Below are positions 40,062 through 48,214 of a stretch of 64,000 bases of DNA, in pieces; the first letter of the stretch is position 1; each line of letters starts with the position of its first letter. Below the pieces are notes generated by a model. That model had not been told where the DNA came from, searched no databases, and worked only from the letters and a program-made list of their open reading frames with translations. The stretch is taken from the NCBI GenBank assembly GCA_963835535.1, contig CAWIFL010000002.1, positions 248,001 through 312,000 on the forward strand, given 5' to 3'. The position numbers and the translations under genes are program-made. Source of the stretch: Fen-1245 sp963835535 (lineage in GTDB: Bacteria; Gemmatimonadota; Gemmatimonadetes; Gemmatimonadales; JACORV01).

Positions 40062-40071
40062 CGCCAGCGCC

Positions 40072-40200
40072 GCCTAACCCGCGCCTGCAGCGGACGGGCA
40101 CGGCCGCCTCACGCCCGACTAACGCTTGACGCATAGACTAGAGACGGTTACCCAGGCGGGTCGCGGTGCCAGCCCGCCGCTGAGGCGCACTTCGTTAGGT
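40072..40200 (+). mobile_element. attC-like recombination site A (integron cassette)
   Basis: 129 bp. GCCTAAC (40072-40078, RYYYAAC) opens it and GTTAGGT (40194-40200, GTTRRRY) closes it. Inside, CGCCTGCAGCGGACGGGC pairs with GCCCGCCGCTGAGGCG. The 5' strand has unpaired extra bases (G in CTGCAG and A in CGGAC), like the extrahelical bases that orient attC recombination. The centre holds ~80 bp of variable sequence. The next ORF starts 10 nt later. Confidence 0.7.
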
Positions 40201-40209
40201 GGCGCGCAA

Positions 40210-40767
40210 ATGGATGATGTGATCCACCAGACCGAGGCGGCAGTCTCGATTCGCTTCGAGCTGGACGGCAAGGAGTGGGGCCGTGCTGAGATCGCGGCTA
40301 TGCGAGCCACTCCATCGGGCGCTTGATCTGGCGGCACCCGATTCTGCCTTGCTCGTTCCCTGCCTTCGTAGCTGCCGTCATCTGGCGCGGGACCGGCGCT
40401 CGACATCATCACGGCCGCCGTGCCGTGGGAACTCATGGCGCTGTTCTTCTACGCCATTCTCGCCCTCTGGCCCTCGGTAATGGCTCCGCTCAACGCCCGC
40501 CGCATCCGCGGACGCCCGGAGGAACGCACCGTCTCTGAGGCAGGGCTCGACGTCGCTGGCAGCATCGACGCGACGTTCCTCCCGTGGGCAGACACGCGAT
40601 GGACTGGGGAGACCCCGGAGTTCTTCCTGTTTCGCGGCCCGCGCGCGACGTTCTTTGTACCGAAGCGCCTGCTCACCGAGGGCCAGGTCGGCCGAGTGCG
40701 CTCCCTGGCGAGCCAACACTGCGTCGCGCCGATCAGACTCCTGCCGCCTGCCGGGCGGGCCACCTGA
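40210..40767 (+). pseudogene. YcxB-like membrane protein, frameshifted
   Basis: It starts MDDVIHQTEAAVSIRFELDG from ATG 40210, 10 nt after the attC-like core. The frame stops at 40324 (TGA) and at 40369 (TAG). The missing middle is readable in another frame (LIWRHPILPCSFPAFVAAVIW, a likely membrane helix from 40323). The first frame resumes at about 40405: WELMALFFYAILALWPSVMAP (second helix) and the YcxB-like C-terminus PEFFLFRGPRATFFVPKRLL. At least two indels are needed. Alternatively the last ~115 aa could be translated from GTG 40420. Confidence 0.5.
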
Positions 40768-40815
40768 CCAGCGCCACGAGCGGGCGGGCACGGCCGCCTC
40801 ACGCCCGACTGACGC
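40762..40815 (+). mobile_element. Truncated attC-like site (5' half only)
   Basis: It aligns base by base with the first 54 nt of site A, including an identical 26-nt block (40785-40810 matching 40095-40120). The 3' palindrome arm is not recognisable; a GTTGAGC at 40844-40850 may be all that is left of its core. Confidence 0.5.
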
Positions 40816-40839
40816 AGGAGGTATGGACGAGGCACGGTA

Positions 40840-41323
40840 TGAGGTTGAGCATGGGTGTGTGGATTCTCTTGCTGCTGCTTCCGGTCGTGAACGTGGCCGC
40901 AGGGCTGCAGCAGCCCAGGCTGCGGCCGATGAGGTGGTAGCTGTCGACGGGCGACCTGCGGGCCGGCGACTCCGAGCCACGGCGTCGTGGCGCTGCACGC
41001 TCGAATTGACCCCGGGTGGCATCTGTATTCCCTGACGCAGCCTGCGGGCGGACCCCGCGCGACGGCGATGCGGATTCTCAGCGATCCTCCCCCGACTGGC
41101 CGGCGCCATCGGCCAACCGGCGCCAGACACGATCCCGGCCGGACCTAGCCGGGGTGAGGGAGCTGTACAGCGACTCAGTCACCTACCGCTGAGCATCGAG
41201 CCCGGTCCCGGCTGCCTGAGGGGAAGCCCCGGCTCGTGTCGCCAACTACCAGGCGTGCAACGCCCGCCGTGCATCGCGCCGCGCACCGACTCCATGAGTG
41301 TGAGCACCACCGTCGTCCACTGA
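40840..41323 (+). pseudogene. DsbD-alpha-like (thiol:disulfide interchange N-terminal) pseudogene
   Basis: The remnant begins with a signal peptide (MRLSMGVWILLLLLPVVNVA) and breaks after 34 codons. Further fragments appear in successive frames: GDLRAGDS, then ALHARIDPGWHLYSLTQPAG and GPRATAMRI from 40987, LYSDSVTYR near 41165, YQACNAR near 41250 and CIAPRTDSMSV near 41270. Together they match the DsbD N-terminal (alpha) domain in order. At least three frameshifts are needed. The gene following encodes a thioredoxin-domain protein, a plausible partner. Confidence 0.65.
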
Positions 41324-41481
41324 GTGTATTCGCACGAGCACGCGGAGGCCGCGACATGAGCTGATCTCGATTCGTTCCCAGCCTGGCCCTTGCGATCCTG
41401 CTGGCCGTTCCGCTGCCGGCCGCGCGGGGGCAGAGCACCGGGAGGACCCTGGCCGATCGCCTGAGCTGGTTCAACTATGCG

Positions 41482-43503
41482 ATGGATTACGCCGGTGGCG
41501 TGGCGGAAGCGCGTGCGCATCCGCAGGAGCTGCGGGATCCCCGGGCGGCGGCATGGTACGTCCTGCTCCTGGCCAGGGATCAGGAAACGCCTGCGTCGCT
41601 GGCCCTGGCAGATTCGATGATGGCCGCAGACCCAAGCTCCGTCTGGACCTGGTTCGCACGGACGGCGGCCTTGGCCTACCACTCCTTCGCCGACTCGTCG
41701 GCTGGCGCCTTCGCGGCGAGCGACTCGATGTACAGCCGCGCCCCGCGCGATCCCGATGTCCTGTGGCTCCGCGTCGCGATGCTGAGCAACGCCGGGCGGA
41801 CGAAGGACGTGATTCCGGTCGTGGACTCCGCCCTCGCCCGCGATCCGTCAGCCACACGGTTGCTCGTGCTGCGCGCGAACGCAACCTGGACCGCGGCGAG
41901 TCAGACGCACCCGCCGAATCAAGCCATGCGGGACACCGCCGAATCGCTCTGGGCGAAGGCCCGCTCGATTGACTCGAGCGACGTCCGCGCGTGGGAGTTC
42001 GCCGGCTCCTATCTGCTGGACGTGGGCAGGCTCGAGGACGCGCAGGCGCTGCTGCGGCGCGCCTCAGAGCTGGCTCCGCTCTCGCTGGGCGTGAACGCCG
42101 ACTACTGGCGCGCGCTGCGCAGCCTGCACGTGCGCGATCGGGAGCAGGCCGCGTCCGCGGCGTTGCCGGGGATCGAGCGCGTGCGTTCCGCCCGGGGGAA
42201 CGATCCGGCGGCGCTTCAGCTCCTCGCCAACGAGTATGTTGCGTTCGGGATGCCCGATTCGCAGCGGGTGACGGAGGACCGGATTCTCCAAGACCACCCG
42301 GCCTCGATCGCCGCCGAGTGGGTCCTCGTCAGCCGGTATCGAGCCGTCGGCACGAAGTTGGCGGACACAACGGTGCACGATTCAACGCTCAAGGGCACCT
42401 ACCGCGGAATGCTCGCGGCGTTCATCGCGCGCCCGACGCACCTTAACGAGCGGCTCTTGGGGGACGCGTATCGGCAGCTGTTCTTCCAGGCCGATTCGAC
42501 GACCCATCCCGATACGCTGCTGTACATCATCCTCGGCATGGAGCAGTACGAGGGTATCAATCCGCAGATCGTCTTTGCGCAGGGAGCGATCGCGCTGGCG
42601 GACCGGGGCGTCCACCTGGACCAGGCGGAGCGTCTCGCACGCCAGGGGGTGATCGCCGGCCGCCAGCGCATCGAGCAGGAGCGCAGCTTCCTCGACCCGG
42701 ACCAGTACACCCAGGCGCGCGATTGGATGGCCTCGACCATGGCGGACGCGCTGGGCTGGGTGTACTTCCGCGCCGGGCGGCCGCAGGATTCAGAACAACA
42801 GCTCCGCCAGGCACTGGACCTCGCGCCGAAGAATCTGACGACGCTGAACCACCTCGGGCGCCTGTTCGAAGCGGCCGGCGCGCTGGATTCGGCAGAGGGG
42901 TACTACATCAGGGGCGCGATGGTGCCTACCCCTGGCAAGAATCCGAATCGGGACGCTCTCCAGAAGCTCTATGTGACCCGCCACGGCTCCGCCGAGGGAT
43001 ACGAGGCGTACTATGCCTCGATCCGGGAGCGCGATCGCGCCCGGCGCCGCGCGGAGGTCACGGCGGAGCTCAAGACCGTGCGCGACACGCTGCCCGCCTT
43101 CACGCTGGTCTCGCTCGCCGGTGACACCGTGCGCTCGAGCGCGCTCGCGGGCCACGTGACCGTGATCAACTTCTGGGGCATGTGGTGCGGGCCGTGCGTG
43201 ATGGAGATGCCGGAGGTGCAGCGGTACTGGCGGCAGGTCGCGCAGGACAGCACTGTCCGGCTGTTGACGATCAACAACGATCCGGACCTCACCGCGTTGC
43301 GCGAGTGGATGCAGCGGCGCCAGTACGACCTGCCGGTACTCGTGGACGCCGGGTACGCAGGCCGTGCCGGCGTGCAGGCGTATCCGACCACGTGGTTCGT
43401 GGACCGGGCCGGCCGGATCGCCTTCAGCAAGTCCGGCTGGAGCGAGGAATTGGCGGAGGAGTTCGGGTGGCGAGTGGAGACACTGAAGGCGGAGCCGCGG
43501 TAA
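41482..43503 (+). CDS. TPR-containing TlpA-like thioredoxin protein (upstream in-frame TGA)
   Basis: 673 aa from ATG 41482. Residues ~1-530 contain TPR-like helices (ADALGWVYFRAGRPQDSEQQ). Residues ~550-673 are a TlpA/ResA thioredoxin domain, VINFWGMWCGPCVMEMP, with the CGPC redox motif (first Cys ~569). Such proteins reduce periplasmic disulfides. The frame is open upstream to ATG 41356-AGC-TGA-TCTCGA, and after that TGA encodes a good signal peptide (SLALAILLAVPLPAA). A single CGA to TGA change at codon 3 would explain this. From ATG 41482 the protein would be cytoplasmic, so the gene may be inactive or misread. Confidence 0.7.
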   Translation: MDYAGGVAEARAHPQELRDPRAAAWYVLLLARDQETPASLALADSMMAADPSSVWTWFARTAALAYHSFADSSAGAFAASDSMYSRAPRDPDVLWLRVAMLSNAGRTKDVIPVVDSALARDPSATRLLVLRANATWTAASQTHPPNQAMRDTAESLWAKARSIDSSDVRAWEFAGSYLLDVGRLEDAQALLRRASELAPLSLGVNADYWRALRSLHVRDREQAASAALPGIERVRSARGNDPAALQLLANEYVAFGMPDSQRVTEDRILQDHPASIAAEWVLVSRYRAVGTKLADTTVHDSTLKGTYRGMLAAFIARPTHLNERLLGDAYRQLFFQADSTTHPDTLLYIILGMEQYEGINPQIVFAQGAIALADRGVHLDQAERLARQGVIAGRQRIEQERSFLDPDQYTQARDWMASTMADALGWVYFRAGRPQDSEQQLRQALDLAPKNLTTLNHLGRLFEAAGALDSAEGYYIRGAMVPTPGKNPNRDALQKLYVTRHGSAEGYEAYYASIRERDRARRRAEVTAELKTVRDTLPAFTLVSLAGDTVRSSALAGHVTVINFWGMWCGPCVMEMPEVQRYWRQVAQDSTVRLLTINNDPDLTALREWMQRRQYDLPVLVDAGYAGRAGVQAYPTTWFVDRAGRIAFSKSGWSEELAEEFGWRVETLKAEPR

Positions 43504-43548
43504 GGCTCCGGTCTTGGAGGAGTTGAGCAGCGGGAGGCTCCTGAATCC

Positions 43549-43557
43549 GGGGGGGGG
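43549..43557 (+). repeat. G9 homopolymer just before a start codon
   Basis: Nine Gs lie 5 nt before ATG 43563. The tract may serve as a weak SD; length change would alter start-site spacing. The purine-rich GGAGGAG (43517-43523) is too far upstream to be the RBS. Confidence 0.75.
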
Positions 43558-43562
43558 CGCAC

Positions 43563-44507
43563 ATGCAACGCCGGTTGAGTGTGTCCGTACGAGCCGTGCT
43601 CGCGAGCAGCCTGGTGGTGCTGGGATGTCGCGAGACGCTCGCTCCGGGCGCGAACGCCGTGCGCCCGATCACCTTCATGCAACTCCTGCCCCCCTCTAGC
43701 TGGCGGCTCTACCAGGTCGGACTGGACGGTGCGGCGCCCGACAGCCTGTCGCTCTCGGGCGTTACGGGCGACCTCGTATATCCGGCCGAGTCGCGCGACG
43801 GGCAGTTCCTGGCATTCTACGTCGAGGTGGGTAACGGCGACCTCGTCGTGCTCCACGCCGACAGCACCATGCCGCGCGTCATCTACCAGAACTCCTATAT
43901 CGAGCAGCTCGCGTGGTCACCGAACGACAGCGCGTTGGTCGTGGCCCTGGCGTGGAACGCTCTTCAGTACGGCGGAGCACTCCAGGTGGTGCGGCTCGCG
44001 GATGGAGGCGTGACGGTCATCGCATCGAACCTCCGCGAGCCGACATGGTCGCCAGATGGGCGCACGATCCTCGCGGCGGCGGGTGGCCAGCCGCTTCTGA
44101 GCCCGCGCGGGAACGGCGTATACAGCATTACGCCACCCGACACCACCGCGCACCTTGTTTTCGCCTCGGACAGCCTTGAGGCGAGGACCCCGGCGTGGTC
44201 GCCTGACGGCTCACTTGTGGCCTTCGCGCTCGGTCAGCCCGGCGGGGGAGATCTCATCTACACGATGCGCCCTGACGGCTCCGGCCTCACGCGCCTCACG
44301 TCGCCAGTCAGTGGTCAGACGGCCACCGATATGAAGCCCGTGTGGGCTCCGGACGGCTCGCGCCTCGCGTTTCAGCGTTACCAGGAGGTCTGCGTCGGGA
44401 GCACCTGCAGCATGAGATACGACATCTACGTGGTGAACCCGGACGGGTCCGGCCTCCGGAATCTGACCGCTCAGGCGGTGTGGGGCGGCTCAGCGCCGAC
44501 TTGGTGA
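43563..44507 (+). CDS. TolB-like beta-propeller (PD40) lipoprotein
   Basis: 314 aa. Lipobox LVVLGC near residue 22 makes a lipoprotein likely. Several PD40 repeats follow: AWSPNDSALV, TWSPDGRTIL, AWSPDGSLVAFAL, VWAPDGSRLAFQRY and VNPDGSGLRNLT. Similar proteins act as periplasmic binding propellers; no substrate can be named. It follows the thioredoxin gene by 59 nt, probably with its own translation signals. Confidence 0.8.
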   Translation: MQRRLSVSVRAVLASSLVVLGCRETLAPGANAVRPITFMQLLPPSSWRLYQVGLDGAAPDSLSLSGVTGDLVYPAESRDGQFLAFYVEVGNGDLVVLHADSTMPRVIYQNSYIEQLAWSPNDSALVVALAWNALQYGGALQVVRLADGGVTVIASNLREPTWSPDGRTILAAAGGQPLLSPRGNGVYSITPPDTTAHLVFASDSLEARTPAWSPDGSLVAFALGQPGGGDLIYTMRPDGSGLTRLTSPVSGQTATDMKPVWAPDGSRLAFQRYQEVCVGSTCSMRYDIYVVNPDGSGLRNLTAQAVWGGSAPTW

Positions 44508-44607
44508 GACGCAGCGAGGACGCAGTTCAACGTAGGCTGGTGCCCTGCTTGGCATTTCGTTCGGCTGCAACGAAGGCCGGCTTCTTCAGTTCACGGGGGT
44601 TGCGCAC

Positions 44608-45177
44608 ATGACTGGTCTGCCAGCGGTCAACATCTCCGCCATAACGAACGAGATCGTACGCCACGAGCCTCCCCCTGGCCGACGGCGGACGTACTGGGTG
44701 TTGCGGCGGATCGCAGTCGTGTTCAGCGTCCTCTACCTCGGCTCCTTTGCCATCCCAACGGCCCTCGCGGGACCTGTGCGCCGCCTCGCGTCGGGGCGCG
44801 CCATGTGGATCGAACTCGCGATTTCGCTCATGCTCGCGGCGGGGCTCACAGCCTGGTCGCTCCGCACCTACCGCGCTCCGCGTGAGGCAAGAGTTGAGAA
44901 CTCGGTTCTGCGTCTGCAGCGGGGCTGGGCGCAGATGACGCGAGGGCACTGGGTGCTCCGGGTCATCGCAATGGGGCTGGCGATGGCGGCGTTTATCGGG
45001 CTGACCGTCGGCACGCTCATCGCCGCGACATCGGCGCCGGCGGAGCTGTTGGGTGGCAGCCGAGTGCTCACGGTGCTCGCGTTCCTTGGTCTGACGCTGG
45101 CCTGGTGCATCCCGATGGCCTTTGTCATCCGTTGGCTGTACCTCTGGCGGTGGCACCGGTTCATCGTTGCTGCCTGA
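44608..45177 (+). CDS. Four-helix membrane protein of unknown function
   Basis: 189 aa with four hydrophobic segments (IAVVFSVLYLGSFAIPTALA, WIELAISLMLAAGLTAW, VIAMGLAMAAFIGLTVGTLI, VLAFLGLTLAWCIPMAFVI). No family recognised. The stop codon lies inside the R''-like arm of attC-like site B, which is where a cassette gene typically ends. Confidence 0.7.
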   Translation: MTGLPAVNISAITNEIVRHEPPPGRRRTYWVLRRIAVVFSVLYLGSFAIPTALAGPVRRLASGRAMWIELAISLMLAAGLTAWSLRTYRAPREARVENSVLRLQRGWAQMTRGHWVLRVIAMGLAMAAFIGLTVGTLIAATSAPAELLGGSRVLTVLAFLGLTLAWCIPMAFVIRWLYLWRWHRFIVAA

Positions 45178-45297
45178 CCTGCGCCTGCAGCGGCGGGCAG
45201 CTTCAGCCGATACCCGGTGGTGAGTTGACCTGCGGTCATGCGGGTGTTGTGTAGCTGGCGGGCGTGAGGCCCGCCGCTGAGGCGCGCTTCGTTCGCT
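45172..45297 (+). mobile_element. attC-like recombination site B (degenerate core)
   Basis: 126 bp. GCCTGAC (45172-45178) is one base off RYYYAAC. TGCGCCTGCAGCGGCGGGC pairs with GCCCGCCGCTGAGGCGCGC near the 3' end, with the same extra G as site A. It closes with GTTCGCT, which departs from GTTRRRY, so it may be inactive. The next lipoprotein gene starts 28 nt on. Confidence 0.6.
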
Positions 45298-45325
45298 AGA
45301 GAGCTCCGCCTCTGGGAGGAACACC

Positions 45326-46108
45326 GTGCCGCGTGATGTCGCCTTCGCAGTCCTCGTGATCTTGGCAGCATGCCATTCGGCGCCGCTCCCAGCCCCGGCC
45401 GCGCCGCCCCCAGCCCCCGTCGAGACCGCGCCACCAAACGAGGCGACGCCGGAAGTACTCCACGCCAGAGGCGTGGCGGTCCTGAAGCTCTTTTCGGGCG
45501 GCAGCATCCCGGCGGGAGACATATTTGTCACGTGGACTCCCAAACCGGACCTGTACACGGCCGTGAGCCGCACAGACTCGACCGTCGCGTCGAGCTTGGT
45601 GAGCACTGACGGCCTGGTCGGAACCGCGGCGGCAGTCTGGCAGGCGGGCCGACAGCGAGACGTGCACGTTCGGTGGACGAAGGGCTCGGCCACGTTGCTG
45701 GAATTGAACGTGCGGCTTGAGGCCGGGGTCATCCACCTCGCCGGCGCGCGCGATACGGCCCTTCCTGCGCCCTCGCTGCCGTGGGCCGTTGCCGACTCTG
45801 GCATGGAGGACCAGCTCCTTCCACTGATCCAGGCTCCGGGCGCCGATGCCCGCGAAGTGCGCCTGGCCATCTACCGGCCGTATCAGTCGAAATGGGACAC
45901 TATCAGCGTCGTTTGCCGGAGGACGCAGGGAGCGACGCTCGCGACCGAGACCGCGCCGGACGGGGAACACTTCTTCTGGACCATCACCGCGGACGGTGCC
46001 CTGGTGCGGCTCACTCGCGACCGCAATCCGGGTTTCGAGCGACGACCGCTCGACATGACTCAGAGAGTGGCGGACTACGTGAGGCTGCGTGAGCTCTGGG
46101 AGCACTAG
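45326..46108 (+). CDS. Lipoprotein of unknown function
   Basis: 260 aa, GTG start with GGGAGG about 7 nt upstream. The lipobox VILAAC at ~11-16 is followed by a Pro/Ala linker (SAPLPAPAAPPPAPVETAPP) and a mostly beta-strand mature domain. No family recognised. It follows attC-like site B. Confidence 0.65.
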   Translation: MPRDVAFAVLVILAACHSAPLPAPAAPPPAPVETAPPNEATPEVLHARGVAVLKLFSGGSIPAGDIFVTWTPKPDLYTAVSRTDSTVASSLVSTDGLVGTAAAVWQAGRQRDVHVRWTKGSATLLELNVRLEAGVIHLAGARDTALPAPSLPWAVADSGMEDQLLPLIQAPGADAREVRLAIYRPYQSKWDTISVVCRRTQGATLATETAPDGEHFFWTITADGALVRLTRDRNPGFERRPLDMTQRVADYVRLRELWEH

Positions 46109-46156
46109 GGCCGCGCAGCCGGTAGGCAGCGTGTGCCAACAGTCCGAGGAGGCGCG

Positions 46157-46606
46157 ATGAAGGGTCCTGGGCGGATTCTGCTCCTGGTAGCGGCGGGCTG
46201 CAGCCTGTTCGTCGCTGTCCTCCACGTGTCGATCGCCATCGCGGGGCCGGCGTGGTACCGCTACTTCGGTGCACCCTCCCTGGCCGCGCGGATCGAAGCC
46301 GGTGCGCCCCTCGTGCCGACGCTGCTCGCGCTCGCCGTGGCCGCCGTCTTCGTGCTGTGGGCGTGCTACGCCCTGTCCGGGGCCGGGGCGATACGACATC
46401 TGCCGCTGCTCCGAACCGCGCTCTTCGTGATCGCGGCGGTGTACCTCCTGCGCGGGTTGCAGGTGGTGCCGGAGGTGGGCAGGGTGGCGCGCGGCGCGCT
46501 CCCAGGGCGGTATGCGGTGTTCTCGGCCTTCTCCGCCTGTGCCGGCGTGGTGTACCTGCTGGGCGTCATACGGCTCGGCCGTACGGGGAGCGCCCCAAGC
46601 AAGTGA
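46157..46606 (+). CDS. Small integral membrane protein
   Basis: 149 aa with four hydrophobic segments (ILLLVAAGCSLFVAVLHVSI, LLALAVAAVFVLWACYAL, TALFVIAAVYLLRGL, FSACAGVVYLLGVI). ATG 46157 is preferred because GGAGG precedes it by 5 nt. Overlaps the next gene at GTGA. Function unknown. Confidence 0.7.
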   Translation: MKGPGRILLLVAAGCSLFVAVLHVSIAIAGPAWYRYFGAPSLAARIEAGAPLVPTLLALAVAAVFVLWACYALSGAGAIRHLPLLRTALFVIAAVYLLRGLQVVPEVGRVARGALPGRYAVFSAFSACAGVVYLLGVIRLGRTGSAPSK

Positions 46607-47538
46607 CTCAGTCGGCGAGAGTGCTGGTGCTCGGCGGCACCGGCCACTACGGTCGGCACATCGTTCGCAGTCTCGCGGCCAAGGGCGTCCCGGTGCGAGT
46701 GCTCACCCGGAATGCCGCGCGGGCGAGGGGAGTCCTTCCGGAGAACGTGGAGCTGACGGAGGGCGATCTCGAGTCGCACGACGCCGTCGCTCGTGCGCTC
46801 CAGGGCATCGACCGCGTTGTCGTTGCCGTGTCGGCATTCACGCGGGATCAGATTCGCAAGATGGTGGCCGTCGAGCGGGACGCCGTGATTGCGGCGCTCG
46901 ACCAGGCCGCAGCGGCGGGAGTGAGACGCGTTGTCTACCTGTCGGTTTTCGACATTCAGCCCCAGAAGATGCCCCGTCGGGTGCGCCTGGACACCGCGAC
47001 GGTCAAGCAGGACGTCGAGGCCTATCTCAAGTCGTCCGGCTTCAACTGGACGGTCCTCGGCGCTCCGCCGTCGATGGAGCTGTTCTTCGCGATGACGCGC
47101 GGTGACCGCATGCTGGTGCCCGGCGGCGGGCCGGCGTCGCTTCCTACGATCTCGCCCGTGGATGTGGGTGAGATCGCAGCCCAGGCAGTTCTGCGCGATG
47201 ACCTGGACAGGCAGCGCATCCGTCTGGTCGGGCCGGAACCGCTGTCGTTTCCCGAAGCGGCGAGCAGGCTCTCGGCGGTCTACGGCAGGGCGGTCCGCTT
47301 CACGGCGATTCCCCTGATCCTGCCGACGATCGCCTGGTACGCGACCTGGCCCCTGGCCAGGTTCTCAGGTCCGGCGTGTTACGTACACCAGCTCCTGGGC
47401 CTCATCCGACTCCTGAACTCGTTTCCGCAAGCCGTAGCTCTCGCGTCGGTGCAGGACCATGCCAAGCTCGTGCGCATCTTCAGCTACACGCCGACCACGC
47501 TGGAGATGGAGGCGCGGCGGCGACACAAGCCCGGCTGA
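46603..47538 (+). CDS. NmrA-like NAD(P)-binding short-chain dehydrogenase/atypical SDR
   Basis: 311 aa. An N-terminal Rossmann motif (VLVLGGTGHYGRHIVRSLA) places it among NmrA/atypical SDR proteins, like NAD(P)H-binding oxidoreductases or ubiquinone-biosynthesis helpers. A hydrophobic region lies near 225-245 (LILPTIAWYATWPLA). The substrate cannot be given. It is translationally coupled to the membrane protein upstream. Confidence 0.78.
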   Translation: MTQSARVLVLGGTGHYGRHIVRSLAAKGVPVRVLTRNAARARGVLPENVELTEGDLESHDAVARALQGIDRVVVAVSAFTRDQIRKMVAVERDAVIAALDQAAAAGVRRVVYLSVFDIQPQKMPRRVRLDTATVKQDVEAYLKSSGFNWTVLGAPPSMELFFAMTRGDRMLVPGGGPASLPTISPVDVGEIAAQAVLRDDLDRQRIRLVGPEPLSFPEAASRLSAVYGRAVRFTAIPLILPTIAWYATWPLARFSGPACYVHQLLGLIRLLNSFPQAVALASVQDHAKLVRIFSYTPTTLEMEARRRHKPG

Positions 47539-47665
47539 GCCTCGGCCATGAACGCACTACGCGAGGAGTGACGCGGGCGCTCGGGTTGCTGAGCCTTCCA
47601 AATGACAGGTAGCTTTCGTCTTCGGGCTCGGCTCCTTACTCGATCTCGACCTTGAAGGGCTGCGT

Positions 47666-48133
47666 ATGAGAACGCGACTCCCGATCGTCATGCTCGTGGC
47701 ACTCTCGGGTGCGAGCTGCTCGCGCGAGGTGAAGCCGGCCGAGGTGACGATCATCGCAGTGACCAACGCCCGGCCGCCGGTGCCCTATGACTACGTGGCG
47801 CCGACGGCGGTCTCGGCGGGGCCGACGCTGTTCCGGTTCGTGAACAGCGGCACGCGGACGCACGAGCTGCGCCTGTTCCGCTTCCGGCCGGGCATTTCCG
47901 AGGACTCGGGCCTAGCCCTGCTCGCGCACGGGCGCCTCGCCGACTCGCTCGTCGAAGCGGGCGCGGCGGTGCTCGTCGCGCCGGCGCACACCACGGCGCC
48001 CCAGGAGGTGCTGGCCTACCTGAAGCCCGGAGAACTGTACGGCCTGATGTGCCAGCTCAGGGACAGCGCCGGAGCGCCTACGCACGACCGGCTCGGGGAG
48101 TTCATGGTGCTCCCGGTTCGCGCCTCCAAGTAG
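47666..48133 (+). CDS. Cupredoxin-like lipoprotein
   Basis: 155 aa. The signal ends at SGASC (lipobox; LPIVMLVALSGASC). The segment FRFVNSGTRTHELRLFRFRPG resembles the plastocyanin/azurin copper-fold strand in which His is a metal ligand, and ELYGLMCQLRD may supply Cys. The second His expected near the end is in THDRLGEF. A copper role is possible but not shown. It lies 81 nt upstream of the haem importer. Confidence 0.55.
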   Translation: MRTRLPIVMLVALSGASCSREVKPAEVTIIAVTNARPPVPYDYVAPTAVSAGPTLFRFVNSGTRTHELRLFRFRPGISEDSGLALLAHGRLADSLVEAGAAVLVAPAHTTAPQEVLAYLKPGELYGLMCQLRDSAGAPTHDRLGEFMVLPVRASK

Positions 48134-48214
48134 AGCGAGTCTGTGCGACGCCGTATCGCGGTACGGCAACGCGCGTTAGCTTCCCCTCCGACCGGCTGGT
48201 GCCACGGAACCGTT

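Noticed and set aside
43500..43563. GTTGAGC near 43523 as another attC core
   Set aside because: No facing RYYYAAC or palindrome.
48134..48214. Cobalamin riboswitch before the hmuT-type importer
   Set aside because: The region is only 81 nt, with no B12-box-like sequence; haem-type motifs in HmuT also fit better.
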